Shown: positions 43,572 to 52,809, numbered from the stretch's first letter. The stretch is 64,000 nt of DNA from Roseovarius pacificus (GCF_900142665.1 NZ_FRBR01000001.1:806001-870000); one strand, 5' to 3'. Made by a program: numbers and translations. Notes: generated by a model not told the origin, from the letters alone.

Positions 43572-44159
43572 TCAGGCGAAATCCCTCAACCGCGCGACAT
43601 AGCGCGCCAGCGTGTCGATTTCGAGATTCACCCGATCCCCCACCGCAACGCCGCCCCAGGTGGTGGCCTCCTTGGTGTGCGGGATGAAGTTGATCCCGAA
43701 ATCGCACCCGTCCACCTCGTTCACCGTCAGCGATGTCCCGTTCAGCGCGACCGATCCCTTGGGCGCGATGAACCGCGCCAGCGTCTTTGGCGCGCGCAGG
43801 GTCACGCGGGTGCTGTCGCCCTCGTCGCGAATGGCCACCACCTCGGCCACACCGTCGACATGGCCCGACACGATATGCCCGCCCAGCTCGTCGCCCACCT
43901 TCAGCGCGCGTTCAAGATTGATGCGGCGCTCCCCGGTCCAGGCATCGAGGTTGGTTTTCGAAACGGTCTCGGCGCTGATATCCACGTCGAACCAGTCCGC
44001 GCCCTTGTCCACCACCGTCAGACACACCCCGTCGCAGGCAATAGAGGCCCCGATCTCGACGCTGTCCATGTCATAGGCGGTGCCGATCCGCGCCCGCAGA
44101 TCGCCGCGCTTGTCCAACCGGCGCACGCGCCCGACATCGGTGATGATCCCTGTAAACAT
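43572..44159 (-). CDS. ribE: Riboflavin synthase, alpha chain
   Basis: The 195-residue enzyme makes riboflavin by dismutating two molecules of 6,7-dimethyl-8-ribityllumazine. It shows the start MFTGIITDVGRVRRL and two similar barrel halves, each with a lumazine-binding segment: SIACDGVCLTVVD in the first and SVALNGTSLTVNEV in the second, with GGHIVSGHVDG between. CGGAGG precedes the ATG at 44159. In many relatives it is near ribD; here ribD is about 9 kb away, beyond capsule and TRAP genes. Confidence 0.95.
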   Translation of the reverse strand: MFTGIITDVGRVRRLDKRGDLRARIGTAYDMDSVEIGASIACDGVCLTVVDKGADWFDVDISAETVSKTNLDAWTGERRINLERALKVGDELGGHIVSGHVDGVAEVVAIRDEGDSTRVTLRAPKTLARFIAPKGSVALNGTSLTVNEVDGCDFGINFIPHTKEATTWGGVAVGDRVNLEIDTLARYVARLRDFA

Positions 44160-44309
44160 GGCTGACCTCCGGTTGCTCCCTGTCCGAGTTAGCCCCGCCA
44201 CGCCCCCGTGACAAGGTATCGCCGCGCCCCGGACGGGACTTATTTTTGCCGGGAATATACGCTAACGGTAAGCAACGGGTAACGGTTTGACGCGTAAGGT
44301 GCGATTTCA

Positions 44310-45593
44310 ATGACAGGCAGCGGGCGGACATTTCTGTTTTTGCAAGGGCCGCACGGGCCCTTTTTCCATCGGCTCGGGCGGATGCTCACGCGCGCCGGGG
44401 CCACCGTCTGGCGCGTGGGTTTCAATGCCGGGGACCGGGTGTTCTGGCCCGACCGGCGCAGCTATATCGCCTTTCAGGACACACCACAAAACTGGCCCGC
44501 CACCTTCGCCCGGCTGCTGGCCGACAAGGGCGTCACCGACCTCGTGCTGTACGGCGATACCCGACCCATCCACGCGCAGGCCGTGGAAATCGCCCGCAAC
44601 GCGGGCCTGCGCATCCATGTCTATGAGGAAGGGTATCTGCGCCCCTACTGGGTCACCTATGAACGGGGCGGCTCGAACGGGCATTCGCGCCTGATGGGCA
44701 TGACCGTGCCGGACATGCGCGAGGCGCTGGAAAACTCCGATATGGACACCGCCCTGCCCCCGGCCAGTTGGGGCGACATGCGCCAGCACGTCTTTTACGG
44801 CGCGCTCTATCACGGCTTCGTCCTGCTGCCGAACCGCCGCTACCGCAATTTCCGCCCCCACCGCGCCCTCGGCGTCGGCAAGGAATTCCAGCTGTACCTG
44901 CGCCGCCTGCTGCTGATGCCAGCCCAGGCCCTCGAACGGCGCCTCGCCACCCTGCGCGTGCGCCATGGCGGGTTCCCCTACCACCTCGCACTGCTGCAAC
45001 TCGAACACGACTCCTCGTTTCAGGCGCATTCGCCCTTTTCCACGATGACCGAATTCCTCGAATGCGTGATCGAAGGCTTCGCCGCCGGTGCGCCGCCGCA
45101 TCACCACCTCGTGGTCAAGGCCCATCCGCTCGAAGACGGGCGCGCCCCCATCCGGCGCGAGCTGCGCCGCCTGTCGCGCGCCCACGGCGTGCCCGACCGG
45201 GTGCATTACGTGCGCGGGGGCAAGCTGGCGCAACTGCTGGACGAGGCGCGCAGCGCCGTCACCGTCAATTCCACCGCCGGTCAGCAGGTGCTGTGGCGCG
45301 GCATCCCCCTGCGCACCTTCGGGGCCGCCGTCTATGCCAAGCCCGAATTCGTGTCGCAAAAACCCCTGCCCGAATTCTTCGCCGGGGCCGAACGCCCCGA
45401 CCGGCGCGCCTATACCGATTACCGCCGCTTCCTTCTGGAAACCAGCCAGGTCGCGGGCGGGTTTTACTCGGCGCGCGGACGGCGGCAATTGCTGCGTCAG
45501 GCCGTCGATATGATGCTGGCCGGCGAAGACCCCTACGATGCCCTGCGTTCGGGCACCGCGGCACCGCGGCAACAGTTGCACATCGTGAACTGA
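44310..45593 (+). CDS. kpsS: Capsule polysaccharide biosynthesis/export protein, KpsS-like
   Basis: The 427-residue cytoplasmic protein resembles KpsS, one of two beta-Kdo transferases that build the lipid-linked Kdo primer on which group 2 capsules are assembled. It has FLFLQGPHGPFFHRLG at the N-terminus, VYEEGYLRPYWVTYERGG, VVKAHPLEDGRAP and VNSTAGQQVLWRGIP. The divergent gap to ribE (150 bp) holds two TAACGGT repeats. With the following two genes it makes a capsule operon. Confidence 0.88.
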   Translation: MTGSGRTFLFLQGPHGPFFHRLGRMLTRAGATVWRVGFNAGDRVFWPDRRSYIAFQDTPQNWPATFARLLADKGVTDLVLYGDTRPIHAQAVEIARNAGLRIHVYEEGYLRPYWVTYERGGSNGHSRLMGMTVPDMREALENSDMDTALPPASWGDMRQHVFYGALYHGFVLLPNRRYRNFRPHRALGVGKEFQLYLRRLLLMPAQALERRLATLRVRHGGFPYHLALLQLEHDSSFQAHSPFSTMTEFLECVIEGFAAGAPPHHHLVVKAHPLEDGRAPIRRELRRLSRAHGVPDRVHYVRGGKLAQLLDEARSAVTVNSTAGQQVLWRGIPLRTFGAAVYAKPEFVSQKPLPEFFAGAERPDRRAYTDYRRFLLETSQVAGGFYSARGRRQLLRQAVDMMLAGEDPYDALRSGTAAPRQQLHIVN

Positions 45594-45690
45594 GCGCGCC
45601 TGCGCGAACCGCTGGATTTTTCGACCGGATTCCGTTAGGTTGCGGGAAAAATACCGAGGCAGAACAATAACAGGTCGAGGAGACCGAACA

Positions 45691-46839
45691 GTGAAACCCC
45701 AAAACAGCGGATGGGCCAAACCCATCGCAGCATTTGTCGTTGTATCCCTGGTTGCGTCCTGTGGGGTATTGCCGCGCGTCGGCCCGAGCAAACGTGAAAT
45801 CTATGCCGGTTCCGTGCAACGGGAGGGCGATGCCTTTATCGTCACCGTGAACGACCGCGTCACGCGCGCCACGGCCGTGCAACCGGCGCTCGGCTTTTCC
45901 GAAACCTTCCGCAATGCCGGGCGTCTCGGATCGGACACCATCCGCCCCGGCGACGTGCTGGGGCTGACCATCTGGGAAAACGTGGATGACGGCCTGTTGG
46001 CCGGGGAAACCGCCAATCAGACCGTTCTGCAAGAGGTGCAGGTCGATGGCTCGGGCTTCATCTTCGTCCCCTATGCCGGGCGCATCCGTGCCGCCGACAA
46101 CACGCCCGACGGTATCCGCCGGATCATCACCTCCAAGCTCGACGAACAAACCCCCGACCCCCAGGTCGAGGTCCGCCGCCTCGCCGGGGATGGCGCGACG
46201 GTTTCCATCGTCGGCTCCGTGAGCGGTCAGGGCGTCTACCCGATCGAACGGCCCACCCGCACGCTGTCGGCCATGCTGGCCGCCGCCGGGGGCATCGCAA
46301 TCGAACCCGAAATCGCCCTGATCACCGTGATCCGCGGCAACCAGCGCAGCAAGGTCTGGTTCCAGGACCTGTACGAAGACCCCTCCTTCGATATCGCCCT
46401 GCGCGGCGGCGACCGCATCCTTGTCGAACAGGATACGCGCGCCTTCACCACGCTTGGCGCCACCGGCGCGCAGGCCCGCGTTCCGTTCAAGACCCAAACC
46501 CTCAGCGCGGTCGAGGCGCTGGCCCAGGTCGGCGGCCTCAACCCCAACGCCTCGGACCCCACGGGCGTTTTCGTGATGCGCAACGAACCGGCGGACATCG
46601 CCAATCAGGTGCTGGGCCGCAACGACCTTCAGGGCGCACAACGCATGGTCTATGTGCTGGACCTGACCAAGCCCAACGGCATGTTCATGGCGCGTGACTT
46701 CGCGATCCGCGACGATGACACGATCTACGTGACCGAAGCCCCCTTCGCCCAGTGGAGCAAGGTGATCTCGGCCCTGACCGGCACGCTTGGCGCGGTCAGT
46801 TCCGCCGCCACCTCGGCCGACGCCTTCAGCGGCAACTGA
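45691..46839 (+). CDS. Polysaccharide export outer-membrane lipoprotein, Wza/KpsD-like
   Basis: The protein of about 382 residues has a lipoprotein signal peptide with lipobox LVASC. It has a polysaccharide-export (Poly_export) domain: IRPGDVLGLTIWENVDDGL, then DGSGFIFVPYAGRIRA, followed by SLBB-like repeats (VSIVGSVSGQGVYPIERP). It should form the outer-membrane channel for the capsule. The start is a GTG at 45691 preceded by GAGGAGA. The stop shares one base with the kpsC start. Confidence 0.9.
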   Translation: MKPQNSGWAKPIAAFVVVSLVASCGVLPRVGPSKREIYAGSVQREGDAFIVTVNDRVTRATAVQPALGFSETFRNAGRLGSDTIRPGDVLGLTIWENVDDGLLAGETANQTVLQEVQVDGSGFIFVPYAGRIRAADNTPDGIRRIITSKLDEQTPDPQVEVRRLAGDGATVSIVGSVSGQGVYPIERPTRTLSAMLAAAGGIAIEPEIALITVIRGNQRSKVWFQDLYEDPSFDIALRGGDRILVEQDTRAFTTLGATGAQARVPFKTQTLSAVEALAQVGGLNPNASDPTGVFVMRNEPADIANQVLGRNDLQGAQRMVYVLDLTKPNGMFMARDFAIRDDDTIYVTEAPFAQWSKVISALTGTLGAVSSAATSADAFSGN

Positions 46840-48884
46840 TGCAGGCGCCTGTCGCGCCCGACCCCGCCGCGGAGCCCACCGGCCCGCGGCGGGTTTTCTA
46901 TTTCAACGCCGGGTTCCTGCGCCAGCGCCGCCTGCGCCGCATCATGGACCTGGCCGGGTACAGCCTGCGCCTTGGCCGTCCCGGCGCGGACGACCTGATC
47001 GCCGTCTGGGGCCGCAGCCCCTATGCCCATCGCGGCGAACACATGGCCGAACGCAGCGGCGCGGGCCTGATCCGTCTCGAGGACGCGTTCCTGCGCTCCT
47101 TGCATCCGGGCCGCTCCGGAGAGCCACCGCTGGGCCTGCTGATCGACCGCACCGGCGTGCATTTCGACAGCTCCGCCCCCTCCGATCTGGAAACCCTGCT
47201 GGCCACCCATCCGCTGGACGACACACCGCTGATGGACCGTGCCCGCGCCGCCATCGCCCGCCTGCAAGAATCGCATCTGAGCAAGTACAACGCCTTCAAC
47301 CCGGCCATGCCCTGCCCCGATCCGGGCTATGTTCTGGTGATCGACCAGACCCGCGGCGATGCCTCCGTCGCCCACGGCGCGGCGGATGCCAACAGCTTCC
47401 GCGAGATGCTGTATTACGCGCAGGAGGAACACCCCGGCGCACGTATCCTGATCAAGACCCACCCCGAAACCGTGGCGGGCCACCGGCAGGGCTATTTCAC
47501 CGCCTCGGACGAAACCGAACGAGTGTCCCTGTTCAGCGATCCGGTCAGCCCCTGGGCGCTGCTCGACGGCGCGGTGGGGGTCTATACCGTCAGTTCGCAA
47601 CTGGGGTTCGAGGCGATCTTTGCCGGGCACCGCCCCCGCGTCTTCGGCCAGCCCTTCTATGCCGGCTGGGGCCTGACCGAGGATCGCAATCCCAAACCCC
47701 TGCCGCGCCGGGGCCGCCAACTCAGCCGCGCACAGCTCTTCGCCGCCGCGATGATCCTTTACCCTACATGGTACGATCCCTACCGGGACAGGCTGTGCCA
47801 GATCGAACAGGTCATCGACACGCTCACCGCCCAAAGCCGCGCCTGGCGCGAGGATCGCACCGGCTGGGTCGCCTCGGGCATGCGCCTGTGGAAACGCAAA
47901 CCGCTGCAAGGGGTCTTCGGCCAGTCCGGCAAACCCGTATGTTTTCGCGCCACCCCCCAAGCCGCAACCGACCTGGCCACCCGCACCGGCCGCCGCCGCA
48001 TGATCTGGGCCAGCCATGCCACGCCGGACGACGACGCCACCCGTGTCGAAGACGGCTTCCTGCGCTCGCGCGGTCTGGGGGCCGAGCTGGTGCCGCCGCT
48101 GTCGCTGGTCTGCGACGATCTGGGCATCTACTACGATCCCACACGCCCCAGCCGCCTTGAACACCTGATCGCACAGCGCGCCGCCCTGCGCCCCGATCAG
48201 CACCGCCGCGCCACGGCCCTGATCGCCACGCTGACAGGGGCGGGGCTCAGCAAATACAACCTCGGCGGCGCCACCCCCGCGCTGCCTGACGGCCATCGCA
48301 TCCTCGTCCCCGGTCAGGTCGAAAACGACGCCTCGATCCGCCTCGGCGCGGGCGAGATCGCGACCAATCTCGCGCTTCTGCAAAAGGTGCGCGCCGAACA
48401 TCCCGGCGCTGTGATCCTCTACAAACCCCACCCCGATGTCGAAGCCGGGCTGCGCCCCGGCGCGATCCCGCCCGAGGCCCTGCACGGACTCGCCGACATG
48501 GTGCTGCCCGGCACCGATCCCGCGCATCTTTTAGGCGAGGTGCAGGAGGTCTGGACCATGACCTCGCTCATGGGGTTCGAGGCGCTCTTGCGCGGGCTGC
48601 CCGTCACCACCACCGGCGCGCCCTTCTATGCCGGCTGGGGCCTGACGCGCGATCTGGGGGACCCCCCGGCCCGCCGCGCCGCCCGTCCCACGCTGGCCGG
48701 TCTGGTCCATGCCACGCTGATCGACTACCCGCGCTACCGCGATCCGCTCACCGGACAGCCCTGCCCGGTCGAGATCGTGGCCGACCGTCTGGCCAAGGGC
48801 ACCCTGCCCCGGCGCGGCCCCGCAAACCGGGCCTTGTCGAAACTTCAGGGGGTTTTCGCCAGCCAGTCCTGGCTCTGGCGCTGA
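46839..48884 (+). CDS. kpsC: Capsule polysaccharide biosynthesis protein, KpsC-like (two Kdo transferase modules)
   Basis: The 681-residue protein has two related glycosyltransferase halves, as known for KpsC. The first has LIRLEDAFLRSLHPGR, KYNAFNPAMP and ILIKTHPETVAGH; the second has RVEDGFLRSRGLGAELVPP, KYNLGG and ILYKPHPDVEAG. Each ends in an FYAGWGLT segment. The two halves add alternating Kdo residues to the capsule lipid primer, working with KpsS. I take the ATG at 46839, overlapping the export gene stop. Confidence 0.92.
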   Translation: MQAPVAPDPAAEPTGPRRVFYFNAGFLRQRRLRRIMDLAGYSLRLGRPGADDLIAVWGRSPYAHRGEHMAERSGAGLIRLEDAFLRSLHPGRSGEPPLGLLIDRTGVHFDSSAPSDLETLLATHPLDDTPLMDRARAAIARLQESHLSKYNAFNPAMPCPDPGYVLVIDQTRGDASVAHGAADANSFREMLYYAQEEHPGARILIKTHPETVAGHRQGYFTASDETERVSLFSDPVSPWALLDGAVGVYTVSSQLGFEAIFAGHRPRVFGQPFYAGWGLTEDRNPKPLPRRGRQLSRAQLFAAAMILYPTWYDPYRDRLCQIEQVIDTLTAQSRAWREDRTGWVASGMRLWKRKPLQGVFGQSGKPVCFRATPQAATDLATRTGRRRMIWASHATPDDDATRVEDGFLRSRGLGAELVPPLSLVCDDLGIYYDPTRPSRLEHLIAQRAALRPDQHRRATALIATLTGAGLSKYNLGGATPALPDGHRILVPGQVENDASIRLGAGEIATNLALLQKVRAEHPGAVILYKPHPDVEAGLRPGAIPPEALHGLADMVLPGTDPAHLLGEVQEVWTMTSLMGFEALLRGLPVTTTGAPFYAGWGLTRDLGDPPARRAARPTLAGLVHATLIDYPRYRDPLTGQPCPVEIVADRLAKGTLPRRGPANRALSKLQGVFASQSWLWR

Positions 48885-48894
48885 GATCGGCCCC

Positions 48895-50217
48895 TTACTG
48901 CGGCTGCCCCAGCAGAACCAAGGACAGCTGCGGATAAAGCCCGATCACCGCCAGCCCCAGCAAGCACACCACCAGAAACGGCAAGGCACCGCGCGCCACC
49001 TTTTCGATGGACATGCGCGTCACGTTCGCCGCGACATAGAGGTTGATACCCACCGGCGGCGTGATCAGCCCGATGGCAAGGTTCACCATCACCAGCACCC
49101 CGAACCAGACAGGGTCCCACCCCAGTTCCCGCACCACCGGCAGGAAGATCGGCAGGGAAATGAACATCACCGTCACCGCATCCATGAACATGCCCGCGAC
49201 AAGCAGGATCAGCATGATCACCAGAAGGATCACCATCTCGTTCCCGCTCAGCCCCAGCAGCGCGCCGGAATAAGTGCCGATCAGGTCCTCGACCGTCACC
49301 ACCCAGCCGAACAGGCTGGCATAGGCCACGACCAGCATCACCGTGGCCGAGGATGCCGCCGCGTCCGTCAGGCTGTCGTAAAGGCCCCGTATCGTCAGCG
49401 TGCCATAGGCCAGCCACCCCACCGCCAGCGCATAGACCGTGGCCACCAGCGCCGCCTCGGTCGGGGTGAAAACGCCCGAATAGATACCGCCCAAAATCAC
49501 CACCGGGGTCATCAGCCCCCAGAAACTGTCCTTGAACGAAATCCACAACCGAACCGGATAGGGTTTGTCGGCATGCGGCATCGGAAACAACGCATCCAGC
49601 GCCTCGGTCCCGCGCGCCTTGGCAAACGGCAGCGTCAGCAGCATCATCACGCCCATGAACAGGCCGGGCAGGATCGCCGCCAGAAACAGCCTGGAAATCG
49701 AGGTTTCGGCAATGACGCCATAGATCACCAGCCCGATCGACGGCGGGATCACGATGGACAGCGCCGCCCCGGCACAGACAAGCCCCGCCGCATAGGCGCG
49801 CGAATACCCGTCCTCTTCCATCCCCTTGATGATCATCGGCCCGATGGCCGCAACCGAGGCCGGGCCCGATCCGCTGACCGCCCCCCAGAACAGGCAGACC
49901 ACCGTACCCACGACGCCCATGCCGCCGGGCGTGCTGCCCACCAGCACCCGGAAGAACCGGATCATGCGTTCGGCGATCCCGAGCGACCCCATGAGCGTCC
50001 CGGCCAGAATGAAGAACGGAATCGCCAGAAGCGAGAATTTCGACACCCCGGTCGCGATCAGATCGCCCGCCAGTTCCAGACCGAACCCGATCTGCCACAT
50101 GGCATACATCGCCGACAGGCCCAGCGAAAAGGCCACCGGAACCCGAAGGGCGATCAGGATGAAAAACAGGATGATCATCTCGGTGCCCGCGGGCACGGAC
50201 GGAAACAGGTCAAACAT
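48895..50217 (-). CDS. TRAP transporter large permease, DctM type
   Basis: The 440-residue permease has about twelve helices. It shows FWGAVSGSGPASVAAIGPMI, LSIVIPPSIGLVIYGVIAET and LITPPVGINLYVAANVT. The ATG at 50217 overlaps the DctQ gene by 8 bp. It is the last gene of the fourth TRAP operon and converges on kpsC with a 10-bp gap. Confidence 0.94.
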   Translation of the reverse strand: MFDLFPSVPAGTEMIILFFILIALRVPVAFSLGLSAMYAMWQIGFGLELAGDLIATGVSKFSLLAIPFFILAGTLMGSLGIAERMIRFFRVLVGSTPGGMGVVGTVVCLFWGAVSGSGPASVAAIGPMIIKGMEEDGYSRAYAAGLVCAGAALSIVIPPSIGLVIYGVIAETSISRLFLAAILPGLFMGVMMLLTLPFAKARGTEALDALFPMPHADKPYPVRLWISFKDSFWGLMTPVVILGGIYSGVFTPTEAALVATVYALAVGWLAYGTLTIRGLYDSLTDAAASSATVMLVVAYASLFGWVVTVEDLIGTYSGALLGLSGNEMVILLVIMLILLVAGMFMDAVTVMFISLPIFLPVVRELGWDPVWFGVLVMVNLAIGLITPPVGINLYVAANVTRMSIEKVARGALPFLVVCLLGLAVIGLYPQLSLVLLGQPQ

Positions 50218-50698
50218 CGGGAATAACCTCATCGTCCGGCGCGCCGCGCATGACATCGACCGCATGTTGGAGATACCGGATCAGGATCAGCCCGAAACCG
50301 AACGGCACCGCGATCTGGTAATACCACGCCGGAATGCCCAACCCGTAAGAGCGCATGCCGTTGCTGATCAGGTTGGCCACGGACTGCCACGAAAACCACG
50401 CCGACAGCGCCAGAAGGCTCAGCGACAGCACCAGGGACAGCAGAAAGACCGCACGTTGCAGCACCGGCGGCAACAGGTCGTGCACCAGCGTCACCGCCAG
50501 ATGCTCGCCCCGCCGCGCGGCCACCGCAGCGCCGAACACCGTCAGCAACAAAAACCCGTTGGTCAGAAGTTCCTCGGTCACGGCCAGCGAATAATTCGTG
50601 CCGTATCGCACGACGACATTGGCAAACCCGAGAAAGGTCATGGACAGGAAAAGCACCGCACAGATGATCTTTTCCGCCTCGCGCAGAATGAAAGACAT
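50210..50698 (-). CDS. TRAP transporter small permease, DctQ type
   Basis: The 162-residue protein has four membrane helices, with YSLAVTEELLTNGFLLLTVF and ARRGEHLAVTLVHDLLP, which match the conserved DctQ loop. GGGAGGGG precedes the ATG at 50698. It is separated from the binding-protein gene by a strong hairpin. Confidence 0.92.
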   Translation of the reverse strand: MSFILREAEKIICAVLFLSMTFLGFANVVVRYGTNYSLAVTEELLTNGFLLLTVFGAAVAARRGEHLAVTLVHDLLPPVLQRAVFLLSLVLSLSLLALSAWFSWQSVANLISNGMRSYGLGIPAWYYQIAVPFGFGLILIRYLQHAVDVMRGAPDDEVIPDV

Positions 50699-50729
50699 CA
50701 CCCCTCCCGCCAATTGATTGAAGCCGTGC

Positions 50730-50759
50730 AAAAAGACGCGCCCGGATGATCCGGGCGCG
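50730..50759 (-). terminator. Strong hairpin with U-tract between dctP and dctQ
   Basis: On the minus strand CGCGCCCGG and CCGGGCGCG form a 9-bp stem (extendable to 11) around ATCAT, followed by TCTTTTT. It should end part of the transcripts after the binding-protein gene. Confidence 0.85.
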
Positions 50760-50776
50760 CCTGGTTCAGGTCAGGC

Positions 50777-51781
50777 TCAGTTGGTCGCCGCGATCGCATC
50801 CTCGAAGGCCTTGACGATCTCGTCGCCGACCTTGGCCGCCCATTCGTCATAGGCGGGTTTGGTCGCGGTCTTGAAGGCCGCCAGTTCCTCGGCGGAGGGC
50901 TGATAGACTTCCATGCCCTTTTCCTCCAGGAACGCGATCCCGCTTTCGGTGGCCTCGCGCGAGATTTCACGCTGGTAGGTCATCGCCTCCTGCGCTGCCG
51001 CGCGCAGCTTTTCCTGCGTTTCGGCATCGTAGCTGTTCCATTTCTGCTCGCTGATGCCGACAAAGATCGGGTCATAGGAATAATGCCAGGTCGTCAGGTA
51101 CTTCTGCACCTCGTAAACCTGCTGCGGAATGATCACCGCACCGATGGGGTTTTCCTGCCCGTCCACGACACCCTGTTGCAGGGCCGTCATCGTCTCGCCC
51201 CACTGCATCTGCTGGGGGTTCGCGCCAAGCGCATTCATCACGTCGATATACATCGGGCCGGCGACCCGCATGTTCAGGCCCTTCATGTCGTCGGGCGTTT
51301 TGATCGGGCGAATGTTGTTGGTGATCTCGCGGAACCCGTTCTCGCCCCATGCCAGAACGACAATTCCCTTTTCCCCGAGGATCTCGGCCAGAATCTCACC
51401 CGGCGCGCCCTGCGTGGTGGCATCGACCTGATCGTAGGTCGAATACATGTAAGGCAGCGAGAAAACCGCCATTTCAGGTACCAGGGGGGTCACGTTGATC
51501 GCCGAGGTCACCACAAGGTCCAGCGCGCCGCGCCCGACCATTTCCGCCTGGCGCATCTGGTCACCGCCCGAAAGCTGCGCGTTGGGGAACACACGCACGC
51601 TGATATCGCCGCCCGTGGCGTCCGAAATCAGTTCCGCGAATTTCTCGGCGCCCTTGTGCCATGTCGTCGTGTCGCCGGTATTATGCGACAGGCGCAGGGT
51701 TTCCGCAGCCGCACCGCCAACCATGAGACCGCCCGCCAGCATGCATGCCAGCGCGGATTTTCCGAAGTTCAAAATTGTCAT
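50777..51781 (-). CDS. TRAP transporter substrate-binding protein (DctP family)
   Basis: The 334-residue binding protein has a Sec leader ending GGAAA before ETL. Core DctP segments are MKGLNMRVAGPMYIDVMNAL (ligand Arg) and TALQQGVVDGQENPIGAV. GGGAGG lies upstream of the ATG. The 189-bp divergent gap to the IclR gene carries two copies of a 13-bp palindrome, so this operon is probably IclR-controlled. Confidence 0.93.
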   Translation of the reverse strand: MTILNFGKSALACMLAGGLMVGGAAAETLRLSHNTGDTTTWHKGAEKFAELISDATGGDISVRVFPNAQLSGGDQMRQAEMVGRGALDLVVTSAINVTPLVPEMAVFSLPYMYSTYDQVDATTQGAPGEILAEILGEKGIVVLAWGENGFREITNNIRPIKTPDDMKGLNMRVAGPMYIDVMNALGANPQQMQWGETMTALQQGVVDGQENPIGAVIIPQQVYEVQKYLTTWHYSYDPIFVGISEQKWNSYDAETQEKLRAAAQEAMTYQREISREATESGIAFLEEKGMEVYQPSAEELAAFKTATKPAYDEWAAKVGDEIVKAFEDAIAATN

Positions 51782-51847
51782 GTAGTCCTCCCAAACTATC
51801 ACCCCATGCCGGGTAAGATATGCACCGCAACAATCGGCACCCCGTGA

Positions 51848-51860
51848 TCCATATAATGGA
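51848..51860. promoter_or_regulatory. Candidate IclR operator TCCATATAATGGA
   Basis: A 13-bp TCCA-N5-TGGA palindrome lies 67 bp upstream of the TRAP binding-protein start, in the divergent promoter region. It differs by one base from the copy at 51963 and by two from the copy at 17249. Confidence 0.6.
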
Positions 51861-51962
51861 ATATTATTTCCAACAAGAGAAATAAAACCTTGAAAAGTTT
51901 TCCTAAACCTCAAAGATATCAGGAAAATTGAAAAATCCACCAAACGCAGGGCACAAGGCTGG

Positions 51963-51975
51963 TCCACATAATGGA
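51963..51975. promoter_or_regulatory. Candidate IclR operator TCCACATAATGGA overlapping the start codon
   Basis: The palindrome contains the ATG (51971-51973) of the IclR gene itself. A bound repressor would block the start of its own gene. Confidence 0.6.
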
Positions 51976-52789
51976 ACACGACGGGATATCTCTCGACGCA
52001 CCCAAGGCCGCCGGGGCCCAGACCGTGGACCGTGCGCTGGCCGTGCTCAGCGCCGTGGGCCGCCATTCGACCGACGGGGTCAGCCTTGCGGAACTGGTCG
52101 GGGAAACGGCGCTCAACAAACCCACCGTGCGGCGGCTTCTGCTGGCCCTGATGCGCGGCCGCATGGTCGAACAGAATGCCGGCACCCGCAGGTATTTCCT
52201 TGGCGAAGAGGCCTATATCCTCGGCACATTCGCGGCCCAGCGCCACGGAATTCTCGAACATTGCTCGCAATCCCTGACCCGTCTGGCCCGCGATACCGGC
52301 GATGCGGCCTTCGTCTCGGTCAGGCGCGGCCACTCGTCCCTGTGCCTGCACCGCGAAGAGGGCTCCTATCCCATTCGCACCCATGCGCTGACCACCGGCC
52401 AACTCCACCCCCTGGGGGTCGGCGCCGGCTCGCTGGCGATGCTGTCCGCCCTGCCCGACCCCGAGGTCGAGGCCGTGCTCGATGCCAACGCGGCCGTACT
52501 GGCCAGCGACTATCCCGAATTCTCTCAGGACGCGCTGCGCAAGCACATCGCCATAACCCGCGAAAACGGGTTCGCGCTCAATCCCGGCCTGATCTATCCC
52601 GATTCATGGGGTCTCGGCGTGGTGCTGCGCCGCTCGGACGGGGCCATCGCCGGAGCCCTGTCTCTGGCCGCTATCGAAAGCCGCATGCAGCCCGCGCGCC
52701 GCGCCGAACTGCTCGGCCAGTTGCAACGCCACGCCCGCACCATCGAAGACTCCCTTGCCCGGCTTTACGCCCCGCGCCTGGGAACGTGA
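51971..52789 (+). CDS. IclR-family transcriptional regulator (paralogue 2)
   Basis: The 272-residue protein has a winged helix (AQTVDRALAVLSAVGRH, then LNKPTVRRLLLALMRGRMVE) and an effector domain (HPLGVGAGSLAMLSALPD, then ENGFALNPGLIYPDSWGL). It aligns along its whole length with the regulator at 16438-17244, with identical LRREG/CxHREEG-type segments. No ribosome site precedes the ATG, which is inside an operator-like palindrome; the transcript may be leaderless. It is divergent from the fourth TRAP operon and probably represses it. Confidence 0.92.
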   Translation: MEHDGISLDAPKAAGAQTVDRALAVLSAVGRHSTDGVSLAELVGETALNKPTVRRLLLALMRGRMVEQNAGTRRYFLGEEAYILGTFAAQRHGILEHCSQSLTRLARDTGDAAFVSVRRGHSSLCLHREEGSYPIRTHALTTGQLHPLGVGAGSLAMLSALPDPEVEAVLDANAAVLASDYPEFSQDALRKHIAITRENGFALNPGLIYPDSWGLGVVLRRSDGAIAGALSLAAIESRMQPARRAELLGQLQRHARTIEDSLARLYAPRLGT

Positions 52790-52809
52790 CCGGCCCGCCG
52801 TTCCGGCGA

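Noticed and set aside
43572..44310. FMN riboswitch near the riboflavin genes
   Set aside because: The leader of ribE is only a short stretch before its start, and neither it nor the region upstream of nrdR-ribD shows the conserved RFN-element blocks.
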